From assembly GCA_963745755.1 (NCBI GenBank), contig CAVUYP010000001.1, positions 2,108,001-2,172,000 on the forward strand: a DNA stretch of 64,000 nucleotides, written 5' to 3'. The notes under the pieces are model-generated. The model was not told where the DNA came from and made no database searches. It worked only from the letters and a program-made list of their open reading frames with translations. This DNA comes from RHKX01 sp963745755. Its GTDB lineage: Bacteria; Actinomycetota; Thermoleophilia; Solirubrobacterales; 70-9. The position numbers were made by a program, and so were the translations under genes. How positions within the stretch are numbered: position 1 is the stretch's first letter; every line of letters begins with the position of its first letter. This document shows positions 40,315-48,212 of the stretch, piece by piece.

Positions 40315-41361
40315 ATGAGCCTTCCCCCGATCGGACGGCGAGCATTCGTCGCCGAGGCGACGGGAGGGCTCCTCCTCTGCACCCTCGCCGGCAAGCAGTT
40401 CAACCTCGACAAGCAGGCGCACGTCGAGGAGCTGGCGTCCGACATCCCGGTGCCGCCGAAGGTCGCGGCGGCGCGGGCGAACGGCGGCGTCGCGCCGAGC
40501 GAGACCGTGCTCGCGAAGGCCTCGAGCACGAACGAGTACTGGATCCAGGCCGAGCAGGTGAGGTGGAACATCGTCCCGAAGGGACGCGACCAGATGACCG
40601 GCAAGCAGATCAAGGGCAAGACCAAGTTCAAGGCCTACGCCTACCGCGCCTACTCGGCCAACTTCGCCCAGCCGCTCGGGCCGGCGCAGATCCCCGGTCC
40701 GCTGCTCGAGGCGAACGTCGGCGAGACGATCACCGTCCACTTCCGCAACAAGCTGCCGACGCCGGTGACGATGCACCCGCACGGGCTTCAGTACTCGGTC
40801 GACATGGACGGCGCCTACAAGGGCAAGTACACCGATCCGGGCGGGTTCGTCCAGAAGGGCGACGAGGTCACCTACATCTGGGAGGCGACCGCCGAGACCG
40901 AGGGGCCGTGGCTCTACCACGACCACGGGCCGATGGACCCGCTGCCGCTCTACAAGGGACTGCTCGGGCCGATCATCGTTCGCGACCCGAACAAGCCGCA
41001 GCCGGACAAGGAGTTCTTCACCGCCTTTCACTCCTTCCAGCCGGCGGCGACCGGCCTCAACAAGCCCTTCTATTGCATCAACGGCCGCGCCTACGCCGGC
41101 AACACACCGAACTTCAAGGCCAACGTCGGCGACGACGTCGCCTTCCACGTCTACGCGATCGACGACGCCTTCCACACCTTCCACGTCCACGGCCATCGCT
41201 GGGCGGATGCGAGCGGCAGGATCGTCGACAACGTCACGATCGGCCCCGGCGACATCACCACCGCCCGGTTCACCGAGGACAATCCCGGCCGCTGGTTCTA
41301 TCACTGCCACGTGTTCAGCCACCTGCACCAGGGGATGAACGGTTGGTACATCGTCAACTAG
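40315..41361 (+). CDS. Two-domain multicopper oxidase (laccase-like), Tat-exported
   Basis: 348 residues with two cupredoxin domains, the size of two-domain laccases and nitrite-reductase relatives. GRRAFVAEATGGLLLCTLAG is a twin-arginine-like signal. Trinuclear ligands: H154-P-H156 (TMHPHGLQY), H202-D-H204 (LYHDHGPMD), H290-V-H292 (FHTFHVHGHRW) and H330-C331-H332 (WFYHCHVFSHLHQGM), the last also giving the type 1 Cu Cys331, His and Met341. The type 1 site is in the second domain. All ligands are present, so it should oxidise phenols or metals with reduction of O2. It ends inside the next gene. Two cupredoxins flank it and the Tat genes lie downstream. Confidence 0.9.
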   Translation: MSLPPIGRRAFVAEATGGLLLCTLAGKQFNLDKQAHVEELASDIPVPPKVAAARANGGVAPSETVLAKASSTNEYWIQAEQVRWNIVPKGRDQMTGKQIKGKTKFKAYAYRAYSANFAQPLGPAQIPGPLLEANVGETITVHFRNKLPTPVTMHPHGLQYSVDMDGAYKGKYTDPGGFVQKGDEVTYIWEATAETEGPWLYHDHGPMDPLPLYKGLLGPIIVRDPNKPQPDKEFFTAFHSFQPAATGLNKPFYCINGRAYAGNTPNFKANVGDDVAFHVYAIDDAFHTFHVHGHRWADASGRIVDNVTIGPGDITTARFTEDNPGRWFYHCHVFSHLHQGMNGWYIVN

Positions 41362-42071
41362 CCCGCGCCGCGGCGCTGCTGCTGCTTGCATCGATCGCGA
41401 CGCTGCTGCTGCCGGCGCTCGCCGACGCGGCGAACCGGCGGATCGCGATCAGCGACTACCAGTGGTCGACCGAGGACCTGAACGTCGATCTCGGCGAGCA
41501 CGTCACCTGGTACTGGACGGGTCCCGACACGATGCACTCGATCACCGGGGTCAGCGACAACGCCAAGGGCTGGGACTCCGATCCAGGCACGCTGCCCCGC
41601 CACGACGTCGGCGACAACTTCCAGCTCAGCTTCGACAAGCCCGGCGTCTACCGCTTCCAGTGCAAGATCCACTCGCTCGTGCGCGGGACGGTGACCGTCT
41701 CCGGCGCTCCCGGCAATCCCGACGCCGAGCCCGACCCGGTCCCGAAGAGCAACGTCGACCTGAAGCCGCCGAAGCTGCGTCAGGTGCGGCTCCCGTACCG
41801 GTTCGGGCCCCGCGGCGCGGCGCTCAAGTACTCGCTCAACGAGGCCGGCAAGCTCGACCTCGAGTACTACCGCTACAGCAACCGCGGCAGGCTCCGCTAC
41901 GCCGGCTACGCGACCTACAAGTCCCACGTCGGCTACAACAGCGCCCGGATCGGCAAGCGCAAGCCCCACTTCACGCCGAGGCGCGGCAGCCGCTACGTGG
42001 TCAAGCTGCGCGTGACCGACGCCTCCAGCAACGCCTCGAAGACGAAGCAGCGGCATTTCCGGATCTGGTAG
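41343..42071 (+). CDS. Secreted cupredoxin with C-terminal basic extension
   Basis: About 242 residues. TTG at 41343, 19 nt inside the oxidase gene, gives MVHRQLARAAALLLL, a good signal peptide ending near ALADAA; no ATG/GTG exists in frame nearby. Cupredoxin domain: IAISDYQWSTEDLNVDLGEHVTWYWTG in pieces, then DTMHSITGV (His) and YRFQCKIHSLVRGTV (Cys, His). The usual Met ligand position is occupied by V/R, so the site may be atypical. A Pro/Asp linker leads to a roughly 105-residue basic second domain (KYSLNEAGKLDLEYYRY, YVVKLRVTDASSNASKTK) of predicted beta-sandwich, possibly for carbohydrate or protein binding. It is followed by a hairpin and then tatA. Confidence 0.82.
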   Translation: MVHRQLARAAALLLLASIATLLLPALADAANRRIAISDYQWSTEDLNVDLGEHVTWYWTGPDTMHSITGVSDNAKGWDSDPGTLPRHDVGDNFQLSFDKPGVYRFQCKIHSLVRGTVTVSGAPGNPDAEPDPVPKSNVDLKPPKLRQVRLPYRFGPRGAALKYSLNEAGKLDLEYYRYSNRGRLRYAGYATYKSHVGYNSARIGKRKPHFTPRRGSRYVVKLRVTDASSNASKTKQRHFRIW

Positions 42072-42104
42072 CCGGCTCCCGGGGGAACACCAGACGGGCC
42101 GGCT
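42070..42104 (+). terminator. Possible terminator after the copper-protein operon
   Basis: AGCCGGC (42070-42076) and GCCGGCT (42098-42104) form a 7-bp inverted repeat with a 21-nt loop and no T-run. It separates the copper genes from tatA, which has its own promoter-like TAGGAT. Confidence 0.3.
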
Positions 42105-42120
42105 GACGCCGCCACCGCGC

Positions 42121-42126
42121 TAGGAT
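42121..42126 (+). promoter_or_regulatory. Putative -10 hexamer TAGGAT, leaderless promoter of tatA
   Basis: TAGGAT ends 8 nt before ATG 42135. Confidence 0.4.
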
Positions 42127-42134
42127 CAGAGCAT

Positions 42135-42407
42135 ATGCCGAACATTGGCCCACTCGAACTGGCGATCGTCGCGATCATCGCGCTGATCATCTTCGGCCCG
42201 AAGCGCCTTCCCGAGCTCGGCAAGTCGCTCGGCGACGGCCTCCGTGAGTTCAAGTCCTCGGTCAGCGGCGAGAACCGCGACGACGACGAGGACGACGAGG
42301 ACGACGAGATCCCGCCGACGATCGAGAACGGGGTCGCCGACGAGGTCGAAGACGCGCAGCCCGCCGACGAGGACGAGCCCGCCGAAACCGAACGCACGCC
42401 GTCCTGA
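42135..42407 (+). CDS. tatA: Sec-independent protein translocase subunit TatA
   Basis: Pore-forming component of the twin-arginine translocase, 90 residues. It has the TatA/B layout: a short N-terminus (MPNIGPLELAI), one membrane helix (about 7-22), the FGPKRLPELGKSLGDGLREFK hinge and amphipathic helix, and a very acidic C-terminal tail (about 40 residues of Asp/Glu). The FGPKRLPELG hinge and Gly rather than an early Glu/Pro pattern fit TatA better than TatB. It precedes tatC by 44 nt. Being adjacent to a Tat-signal multicopper oxidase, it may serve that operon, though one Tat system normally serves the whole cell. Confidence 0.93.
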   Translation: MPNIGPLELAIVAIIALIIFGPKRLPELGKSLGDGLREFKSSVSGENRDDDEDDEDDEIPPTIENGVADEVEDAQPADEDEPAETERTPS

Positions 42408-42451
42408 CATCCCCGGTGGCGTACGCCGGCCGGGAGCAGCGGACCTAGACC

Positions 42452-43234
42452 GTGGCGCGGATCAAGGCAGCAAGCTTCGACGACCGGCTGACGCTCGTCG
42501 AGCACCTCGACGAGCTCCGCAACCGGCTGATCTTCTCCGCCGTCGCGCTCGTCCTCGCCGCGATCCTCTGCTTCTGGCAGAACCACCTGCTGCTCGACAT
42601 CGCCAACGGCCCGCTTCCCGACGACGTCGAGCCGTTGACGTTCTCGCCCTCGGAGCCGTTCCTGACGACGCTGACGCTCGTCCTCTACAGCGCGATCCTG
42701 ATCACGCTGCCGATCCTCCTCTACCAGGCCTACGCGTTCATCCTGCCGGCGCTGACGCCGAACGAGAAGCGGACGATCCTGCCGATCCTGCTGATGGTCC
42801 CGGTCCTGTTCATCCTCGGGGTCGTATTCGCCTACTTCGTCGTCGTCCCGGCGGCGATCAAGTTCCTGCTCAACTTCAACGACGACCAGTTCAACATCCA
42901 GATTCGCGCCCGCGAGTACTACAGCTTCTTCTCGCTTTCGCTGCTCTCGGTCGGCATCCTCTTCCAGATCCCGATCGGGATCCTCGCCGTCACCCGGCTC
43001 GGCATCGTCACCCCCGACCAGCTCGCCAAGAACCGCCGTTACGCGATCCTGGTGATCGCCGTGCTGGCGATGCTGCTGCCCGGCACCGACCCGATCACGA
43101 TGCTGCTCTCGATGCTGCCGCTGGTCCTGCTGTTCGAGTTCAGCCTGATCGTCGCCAGGGTGCTCGGCAGACCTTCCCGGGAGGCCGGATCGGACCCCGA
43201 GCCTGCTGAGCCCCCGGCGGAATCGACCGGCTAG
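42452..43234 (+). CDS. tatC: Sec-independent protein translocase subunit TatC
   Basis: Receptor subunit that binds twin-arginine signal peptides; 260 residues, six membrane helices. GTG start at 42452. Conserved features: LTLVEHLDELRNRLIFS (the E-H-L-x-E-L-R N-terminal signature), a proline-rich periplasmic loop with FSPSEPFLTTL, YQAYAFILPALTPNEKR and FAYFVVVPAAIKFLL. The C-terminal tail is short and acidic. No TatB gene is seen between tatA and tatC, consistent with minimal TatAC systems or a tatB elsewhere. The TPR protein follows after 9 nt, with TAGGCT straddling the tatC end. Confidence 0.95.
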   Translation: MARIKAASFDDRLTLVEHLDELRNRLIFSAVALVLAAILCFWQNHLLLDIANGPLPDDVEPLTFSPSEPFLTTLTLVLYSAILITLPILLYQAYAFILPALTPNEKRTILPILLMVPVLFILGVVFAYFVVVPAAIKFLLNFNDDQFNIQIRAREYYSFFSLSLLSVGILFQIPIGILAVTRLGIVTPDQLAKNRRYAILVIAVLAMLLPGTDPITMLLSMLPLVLLFEFSLIVARVLGRPSREAGSDPEPAEPPAESTG

Positions 43235-43237
43235 GCT
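43232..43237 (+). promoter_or_regulatory. Putative -10 hexamer TAGGCT, leaderless promoter of the TPR gene
   Basis: TAGGCT overlaps the tatC stop codon and ends 6 nt before ATG 43244. Confidence 0.35.
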
Positions 43238-43243
43238 CCTCCC

Positions 43244-44020
43244 ATGCTCTTCGAACTCGGTGGCAAGAGAAAGCGACTGATCCAGGTCATCTACGTCTGC
43301 CTGGCGGTGCTGATGTTCGTCGCCCTGGTCGGATTCGGGATCGGCGGCGGCACCAGCGGCGGCATCTTCGACGCGCTCGGCATCGGCGGCGGCAGCGGCA
43401 CCTCCGACCCCCGCTACGACGCCCAGATCAGCCGTGCCGAAGAGACCCTGCAGACCAACCCGAAGAACGAGCGGGCGCTGCTGGTCCTCGCTCGCACCCA
43501 CTACCTCGCCGGCCAGACCGCGACCGAGACCGACAGCCAGGGCCGGATCACCCTCACCGACGCGACGCTCGCCGAGTACCGCGATGCGACCGACGCCTGG
43601 GAGAGGTACCTGGCGACGAAGCCGAAGAAGCCCGACGACGGCGTCGCCTCGCTGATGGTGCAGTCATACACGGCGCTCGCCGGCAGCGATCCGGTCCGGA
43701 TCGAACAGGACGTCCAGCAGGCCTACGAAGCGGCACGGATCGTCGCCGAGGCCCGGCCGGCCTTCGGCACCTATCTCCAGCTCGCCACCTACGCGTACTT
43801 CGCAGGCGAGAACAAGGCCGGCAAGGAGGCCGAGAAGAAGGCCCTCCAGGAGGCTCCCGACCCGGCCTCGAAGAACCAGGTCAAGGCGCAGGTCAAGCAG
43901 GCGAAGGCGCAGGGTGCGGCGATCGCGAAGGCCGTCAAGCAGACCGCCCCCGATCAGAGCCAGCTGCAGAATCCGCTCGGCGGGCTGGGCGGCGCGACGA
44001 GCCCGGTGCCGGGCGGCTGA
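43244..44020 (+). CDS. Membrane-anchored TPR-like protein
   Basis: 258 residues. One N-terminal membrane helix (about 14-36, VIYVCLAVLMFVALVGFGI), a Gly/Ser hinge, then about 170 residues of helical repeats of the TPR kind (DAQISRAEETLQTNPKNERALLVLARTHYL in pieces; VRIEQDVQQAYEAARIVAEA; TYLQLATYAYFAGENKAGKEA) on the outer face, followed by a Lys/Gln-rich helix and a flexible Gly/Pro end. TPR modules mediate protein contacts; the partner is unknown. Position after tatAC suggests, but does not show, a link with export. I find no family assignment beyond TPR. Confidence 0.8.
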   Translation: MLFELGGKRKRLIQVIYVCLAVLMFVALVGFGIGGGTSGGIFDALGIGGGSGTSDPRYDAQISRAEETLQTNPKNERALLVLARTHYLAGQTATETDSQGRITLTDATLAEYRDATDAWERYLATKPKKPDDGVASLMVQSYTALAGSDPVRIEQDVQQAYEAARIVAEARPAFGTYLQLATYAYFAGENKAGKEAEKKALQEAPDPASKNQVKAQVKQAKAQGAAIAKAVKQTAPDQSQLQNPLGGLGGATSPVPGG

Positions 44021-44088
44021 GCGCGCCGGCGACGGCCACCGGCCGAGCTCCCACCGGCTGCGCCGCTCTCGCTACCATCACCGATCCG

Positions 44089-44161
44089 GGGCGATTAGCT
44101 CAGTTGGTAGAGCAGGAGACTCTTAATCTCAAGGTCGTAGGTTCGAGCCCTACATCGCCCA
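44089..44161 (+). tRNA. tRNA-Lys, anticodon CTT
   Basis: A 73-nt cloverleaf. Acceptor stem GGGCGAT pairs with ATCGCCC, D-arm TAGCTCAGTTGGTAGAGC, anticodon loop CTCTTAA with CTT at positions 34-36, and T-arm GTAGGTTCGAGCCCTAC. CCA is not encoded. The anticodon stem has one mismatched closing pair. It stands alone between the TPR gene and the convergent epimerase gene. Confidence 0.95.
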
Positions 44162-44173
44162 CTTTCCCGGCCT

Positions 44174-45082
44174 CTATCCGCGGCTGAATCCCTGCCGCCA
44201 GGAGGGAATCGACGGCCTCCAGCCGAGCTCGTCTCTGGCCTTCCCGTTCGAGGCGCCGCGCAGGCCGGTCATGAACTCGACGCCGTAGGCGCCGACCATC
44301 GGCCGCGCCAGCCAGGCCGGCAGCCGCCGCGGCGGCCGGCCCCCCCGCGCCGCCGCCAGCGCCGGCAGCCACTCGGTGACCGGCGCCGGATCGTCGTCGA
44401 CGATGTTGAAGATCCCGCGGGCGCCGCCGGCGAGCGTTGCGACGATCGCCGTGGCGGCATCGCCGACCTCGACCAGCGAGAAGACGGAGCTGTCGCCGCG
44501 CCGGGTCAGGATCGGCAGCTTGCCGGTGGCCGCCATCGACCCGATGCCGCCGTCGGCGGCGTAGGCGGTGCCGGGCCCGTAGAACTGGCCGAAGCGGAGG
44601 ACGGTACCGCCGCAGCCCAGCGTCAGCCGCTCGAGCTCGGCGACCGGCGCGACGATCGGCTCCATCACGTCGCCGGGCTGATCACGAAGCGGGTCCTCCT
44701 CGCTCGCGAGCCCCGGCCCGGGACGGCTCACGAAGGCGATGCTCTGCGCGACCAGCCAAGCGTTGCCGGCCGCCTCGGCGGCTGCGAGGAGGTTGCGCGT
44801 CCCCTCGGTGCGCAACCGGTTGGTCGGGGCGAACTGCTCGATCGCGTGGCGCGGGTTGATCGTCGCCGGGATCGCCGTCGCGATATGGAGGATCGCCTCC
44901 GGCCGCCATTCGCGGGCGAACGCGACGACCGCATCGCGGTCGAAGATGTCGACCGTGACCAGGTCCGCACGGTCGGCGGGGGTGGTCCGGGCGAAGCCGC
45001 GAACCTCGTGGCCGGCTGCGGCGAGCGCCGGCAGGGCGGCGCGGCCGAGCACGCCCGTCGCACCCGCAACCGCTACGCGCAC
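44174..45082 (-). CDS. NAD-dependent epimerase/dehydratase-family protein (extended SDR)
   Basis: 302 residues, GTG start (MRVAVAGATGVLGRAAL). The N-terminal Rossmann motif G-x-T-G-x-x-G (GATGVLG) binds NAD(P). VTVDIFDRDAVVAFA and ILHIATAIP follow. The catalytic Tyr-x-x-x-Lys is not in canonical form: the expected position has DVMEPIVAPVAELERL, so classical dehydrogenation is doubtful. LRFGQFYGPGTAY and the C-terminal FNIVDDDPAPVTEWL are typical of atypical extended SDRs with NAD(P)-binding or reductase function. Substrate unknown. A possible 36-residue reading frame lies 12 nt upstream on the same strand. Confidence 0.82.
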   Translation of the reverse strand: MRVAVAGATGVLGRAALPALAAAGHEVRGFARTTPADRADLVTVDIFDRDAVVAFAREWRPEAILHIATAIPATINPRHAIEQFAPTNRLRTEGTRNLLAAAEAAGNAWLVAQSIAFVSRPGPGLASEEDPLRDQPGDVMEPIVAPVAELERLTLGCGGTVLRFGQFYGPGTAYAADGGIGSMAATGKLPILTRRGDSSVFSLVEVGDAATAIVATLAGGARGIFNIVDDDPAPVTEWLPALAAARGGRPPRRLPAWLARPMVGAYGVEFMTGLRGASNGKARDELGWRPSIPSWRQGFSRG

Positions 45083-45094
45083 CGCGGGACCGGG

Positions 45095-45206
45095 TCAGGT
45101 CCGGGCTTCGCCGGACATCTGGTAGCTCACGTACCAGGCGATATGGCGGGCGCAGTTGACGCCGATCACGGCCGGGGTCAGCGCTTGCCCGATCAGACGC
45201 CTCATC
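45095..45206 (-). CDS. Possible small protein (36 aa)
   Basis: From ATG 45206 the minus strand encodes MRRLIGQALTPAVIGVNCAR followed by HIAWYVSYQMSGEART, ending 12 nt before the SDR gene. It has a plausible amphipathic or short membrane helix. There is no strong ribosome-binding site and no homologue I can name, so this is tentative; an upstream peptide for the SDR is possible. Confidence 0.3.
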
Positions 45207-45264
45207 GGAGGAAAGTTTACCCTCAGCTCCCTCGATCAGCCGCGATTGGGTGCCGCCGCCCGCC

Positions 45265-45270
45265 TAGACT
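45265..45270 (+). promoter_or_regulatory. Putative -10 hexamer TAGACT, leaderless promoter of the nucleotide-sugar dehydrogenase
   Basis: TAGACT ends 7 nt before ATG 45278 and only 1 nt before ATG 45272, favouring the former as start. Confidence 0.4.
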
Positions 45271-45277
45271 GATGGCG

Positions 45278-46526
45278 ATGAGGATCGGAATCGTCGGGCT
45301 CGGGTACGTCGGGCTGCCGCTCGCGGTGGCCTTCGGACAGGCCGGTCACGAGGTGGCCGGCTACGACGTCGACGCTGCCCGGGTCGAGCGGCTCGGCCGC
45401 GGTGAGAGCGACATCGAGGACGTTCCGTCGGCGGCGCTGAGCGGTCTCGGCGAACGGTTCACGGCCAGCACCGACGCCGCCGCCCTCGCCGAATGCGATG
45501 CGGTGCTGGTCTGCGTGCCGACGCCGCTCGTCGCCGAGCGCGAGCCCGACCTGACCTACGTCCGCAAGTCGGCCGAGACGATCGCCTCGGTGCTGCGCGA
45601 GGGCCAGCTCGTCGTCCTCGAATCGACCACCTATCCGGGAACGACGCGTGAGGAGCTGCTGCCGCGGCTCGAGCGCAGCGGCCTCGCCGTCGGCGAGGGC
45701 TTCTTCCTCGCCTATTCGCCGGAGCGGATCGATCCGGGCCGCAGCAGCCACACGATCGCCGGGACCCCGAAGGTGGTCGGCGGGATCACGCCCGCCTGCC
45801 TGGAGCGCGCCGAGCGCCTCTACGCGGAGATCTGCGACGAGGTCGTGCCGGTCTCCTCGCCGGAGGCCGCCGAGCTCTCGAAGCTGCTCGAGAACACGTT
45901 CCGCTCCGTCAACATCGCCCTCGTCAACGAGCTCGCCCAGCTCACCGACCGGCTCGGCATCGACATCTGGGAGGTCGTCGACGCGGCCTCCAGCAAGCCG
46001 TTCGGGTTCATGCGCTTCGAGCCCGGACCCGGCATGGGCGGGCACTGCCTACCGGTCGATCCGTTCTATCTCGCCTTCAAGGCGCGCCAGCACGACTTCG
46101 CGACCGAGTTCGTCGAGCTCGCCGGCAAGATCAACCAATCGCATCCGCTGTTCTGCGTCAGCAAGATCCAGCGGGCGCTCAACGACCGCGCCAAGGCGGT
46201 CAACGGGTCACGGGTGCTGATCGTCGGCGTCGCCTACAAGTCCGGCGTCGCCGATCTCCGCGAGGCGCCGGCGCTGAAGATCATCGACCACCTGCGCGAG
46301 CTCGGCGCCGACGTCTCCTACCACGACCCGCACGTGCCCGCCCTCCCCGACAAGGGCCTCGAGTCGGTTCCGCTCGATGAGGCCGTGGCGGCGGCCGACG
46401 CGGTCGCGATCGTCACCGCCCACGACGAGCTCGATTATCCGAAGCTCGTCGCCGCCGCCGCGCTCGTCGTCGACTTCCGCGGCGTCACCCGCGCGCTGGC
46501 GCGCCGACAACGTCGTCCTGCTCTGA
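45278..46526 (+). CDS. Nucleotide-sugar dehydrogenase, UDP-GlcNAc/ManNAc 6-dehydrogenase type (frameshift at the end)
   Basis: Four-electron oxidation of a UDP-sugar C6 to uronate; about 415 residues. MRIGIVGLGYVGLPLAVAF is the NAD site, ESTTYPGTTREELL and YSPERIDPG follow, then KLLENTFRSVNIALVNELA and the catalytic-Cys stretch GPGMGGHCLPVDPFYLAFKA, whose HCxPxDPxY form marks the WbpA/WecC-like branch rather than UDP-glucose dehydrogenase. The C-terminal domain shows VLIVGVAYKSGVADLREAPA. One base is inserted near 46502, after which the natural end ADNVVLL is reached at 46526. It would feed uronic or aminosugar-uronic acids to surface polysaccharide. It precedes the membrane protein gene by 1 nt. 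Confidence 0.9.
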
Positions 46527-46527
46527 A

Positions 46528-47217
46528 GTGCTGGGCAGGCGCCGGAGTCAGCTGCGCGCGTTCGAGGACCGGCTGACCCGGGTCCTCGCCCCGACCGCCG
46601 CGGTCGCCACAGGAGCCGTCCTGCTCGGCGAGGGATTGCGCCGCTACCGGCGCCGGATCGCCGCCCTCCATCCCGACGACCCGCACGTTCTGCCCCGTCC
46701 CGGCTCGCCGGCCGAGGCGCTCGAGGTCGCCGGCCTCGCCTCCCAGGACGCCGTCCGGGTCGCAGTGACCGGGTACCGGACGGCGTCGCGCAGCGAGACG
46801 GCGATGTTCAACCTGTTCGCCGGCTTCGTCGGCGCCTCGCTGTTCGCGCGGGTCTCGACGCTCGGCATCCGCGAGGGCTGGTGGCCGTTCGGCAACGTCA
46901 GCGTCGGAGGCCGCCACATCCACCACTTCGTCCCCGGGATCCTGATCGCCTTCGGGTCGGGCGCGGGCGGGCTGATCAGCGACAACGAGAGCGTCGAGAC
47001 GATCCTCGCCGTCCCGTTCGGCGTCGGCGTCGGCCTCACCTTCGACGAGGCGGCGCTGCTGCTCGACCTCCGCGACGTCTACTGGAGCGAGGAGGGCATC
47101 CTCAGCCTGCAGCTGTCGCTCGCCCTCGCGTCGTTTCTGGCCGCGGGCATCCTCGGCATGCGGATGCTGCAGCGCGGCGAGAGCCGGGTCTCCGAGCAGG
47201 GCCGGATCCCCGCCTGA
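46528..47217 (+). CDS. Integral membrane protein, unknown function
   Basis: 229 residues starting at GTG 46528, one base after the dehydrogenase stop, so translationally linked. After a basic N-terminus and a first hydrophobic stretch (about 22-38), later helices centre on FNLFAGFVGASLFARVSTL, HHFVPGILIAFGSGAGGLI, AVPFGVGVGLTFDEAALLL and LSLALASFLAAGILGM. The motif GRHIHHFVPGI...TFDEAALLLDLRDVYW recurs in actinobacterial membrane proteins of unknown role. Two adjacent His and downstream acidic residues inside helices could bind metal. Function cannot be assigned; the neighbouring sugar dehydrogenase hints at envelope synthesis only. Confidence 0.75.
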   Translation: MLGRRRSQLRAFEDRLTRVLAPTAAVATGAVLLGEGLRRYRRRIAALHPDDPHVLPRPGSPAEALEVAGLASQDAVRVAVTGYRTASRSETAMFNLFAGFVGASLFARVSTLGIREGWWPFGNVSVGGRHIHHFVPGILIAFGSGAGGLISDNESVETILAVPFGVGVGLTFDEAALLLDLRDVYWSEEGILSLQLSLALASFLAAGILGMRMLQRGESRVSEQGRIPA

Positions 47218-47320
47218 CCCCACCCGCCGAGAGCCGTTGACCGCCGACCACCGCCGACCACCGAGCACCACCCGCCGGCCAGCACCGCTCCGCCGGCCAC
47301 CGAGCACCGCCCGCCGGCCA

Positions 47321-47368
47321 CCGAGGTCGAGGAAACGGGCAAATATTCCGCCTTTCCTCGACCTCGGC
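47321..47368. repeat. Intergenic palindrome, copy 1 of 3
   Basis: CCGAGGTCGAGGAAA at the left pairs with TTTCCTCGACCTCGG at the right around a 17-nt centre (CGGGCAAATATTCCGCC). It lies between the convergent genes ending at 47217 and 47407, preceded by a degenerate array of CCGCCGGCCACCGAGCACCG units (about 47228-47320). It probably also acts as a terminator. Confidence 0.75.
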
Positions 47369-47406
47369 GGGGGACGCGGCGGCGGGGGGCGGGGGAGGGA
47401 GGGCGC

Positions 47407-48159
47407 TCAGGTCTTGACGATGTAGCGGGCGAACAGCTCGCCGTCGGACTCGAGCAGCCAACCCAGGTCGAGCTCGTGCGTGCGGGCCTCGAGGCCGGCG
47501 AACAGACCGGGGCCGGGGCCGCCGGCGATCCGCGGCGAGCGGGTGATGAACAGCTCGTCGACGAGCCCGGCGGCGAGCAGCTCGGAGTGCAGGGTCGGTC
47601 CGCCCTCGGAGAGCAGCGAGCGGACGCCGTGCTCGGTCCGCAGCAGCCGCAGGGCGTCGGCGAGGTTGACCCGATCGTCGTGGCGAACGACCTTGACCGG
47701 GGTGGCAGTCGCCGGCGGTTCGCGGTCGGAGGCGGTGAAGATCACCACCGAGCCGCCGCCCTCGGTGAACAGCGGCGCGTCCCAGGGCAGGTCGAGGCGG
47801 CCGCTGACGATCGCCATCAGTGGGTCGGCCGGGAGGCCGCGGCGCTCGCGGAGCTGCCGCTTGGCGGGATCGGCGACGACCCGCCCGTAGCCCTCGGCGC
47901 GGAGCGTGCCGGCGCCGATCATCACCGCGTCGGGGTGCAGCCGCAGTGCGACGAGCATCGCCGTGTCGGTGTCGGAGCCGATCGCGCCGGATCGGCCGTC
48001 GATCGTCGCGTGGCCGTCGACGGTGAGCGCGAAGTTCGTGAACACGTAGGGGCGCTCGTCGCCGGCCCGGGCGCCGGGGTCGAAGCCCTCGAACAGCTCG
48101 CCGATCGTGGTCAGGCCCGGCTCGGGGAGCAGTCGGCGCAGCGGGGTCTCAGCGGCCAT
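47407..48159 (-). CDS. RibD C-terminal-domain reductase (pyrimidine/dihydrofolate-reductase-like)
   Basis: NADPH-dependent reductase of 250 residues, single RibD_C domain (PF01872), without the deaminase half of RibD. Features: VFTNFALTVDGHATIDGRSGAIGS (substrate loop), DTDTAMLVALRLHPDAVMIGAGTLRAE (cofactor helix with M-I-G-A-G-T), LPWDAPLFTEG, and VRSLLSEGGPTLHSELLAAGLVDELFIT (the SEGGPxL motif). Stand-alone members include riboflavin-pathway reductases and other pyrimidine reductases. No other rib gene is in the window, so the pathway is not certain. The start at 48159 is an ATG; the HAD gene lies upstream on the same strand after 53 nt. Confidence 0.88.
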   Translation of the reverse strand: MAAETPLRRLLPEPGLTTIGELFEGFDPGARAGDERPYVFTNFALTVDGHATIDGRSGAIGSDTDTAMLVALRLHPDAVMIGAGTLRAEGYGRVVADPAKRQLRERRGLPADPLMAIVSGRLDLPWDAPLFTEGGGSVVIFTASDREPPATATPVKVVRHDDRVNLADALRLLRTEHGVRSLLSEGGPTLHSELLAAGLVDELFITRSPRIAGGPGPGLFAGLEARTHELDLGWLLESDGELFARYIVKT

Positions 48160-48212
48160 GTCCGTTCTCGCCGAGCTGGGCGCCGCTGGCGCGTCCGCCG
48201 CCGGGAGCCTCC

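Noticed and set aside
47220..47320. CRISPR array, suggested by repeated CCGCCGGCCACCGAG units
   Set aside because: Units are short, degenerate and contiguous without unique spacers, and no cas gene is present anywhere in the window.
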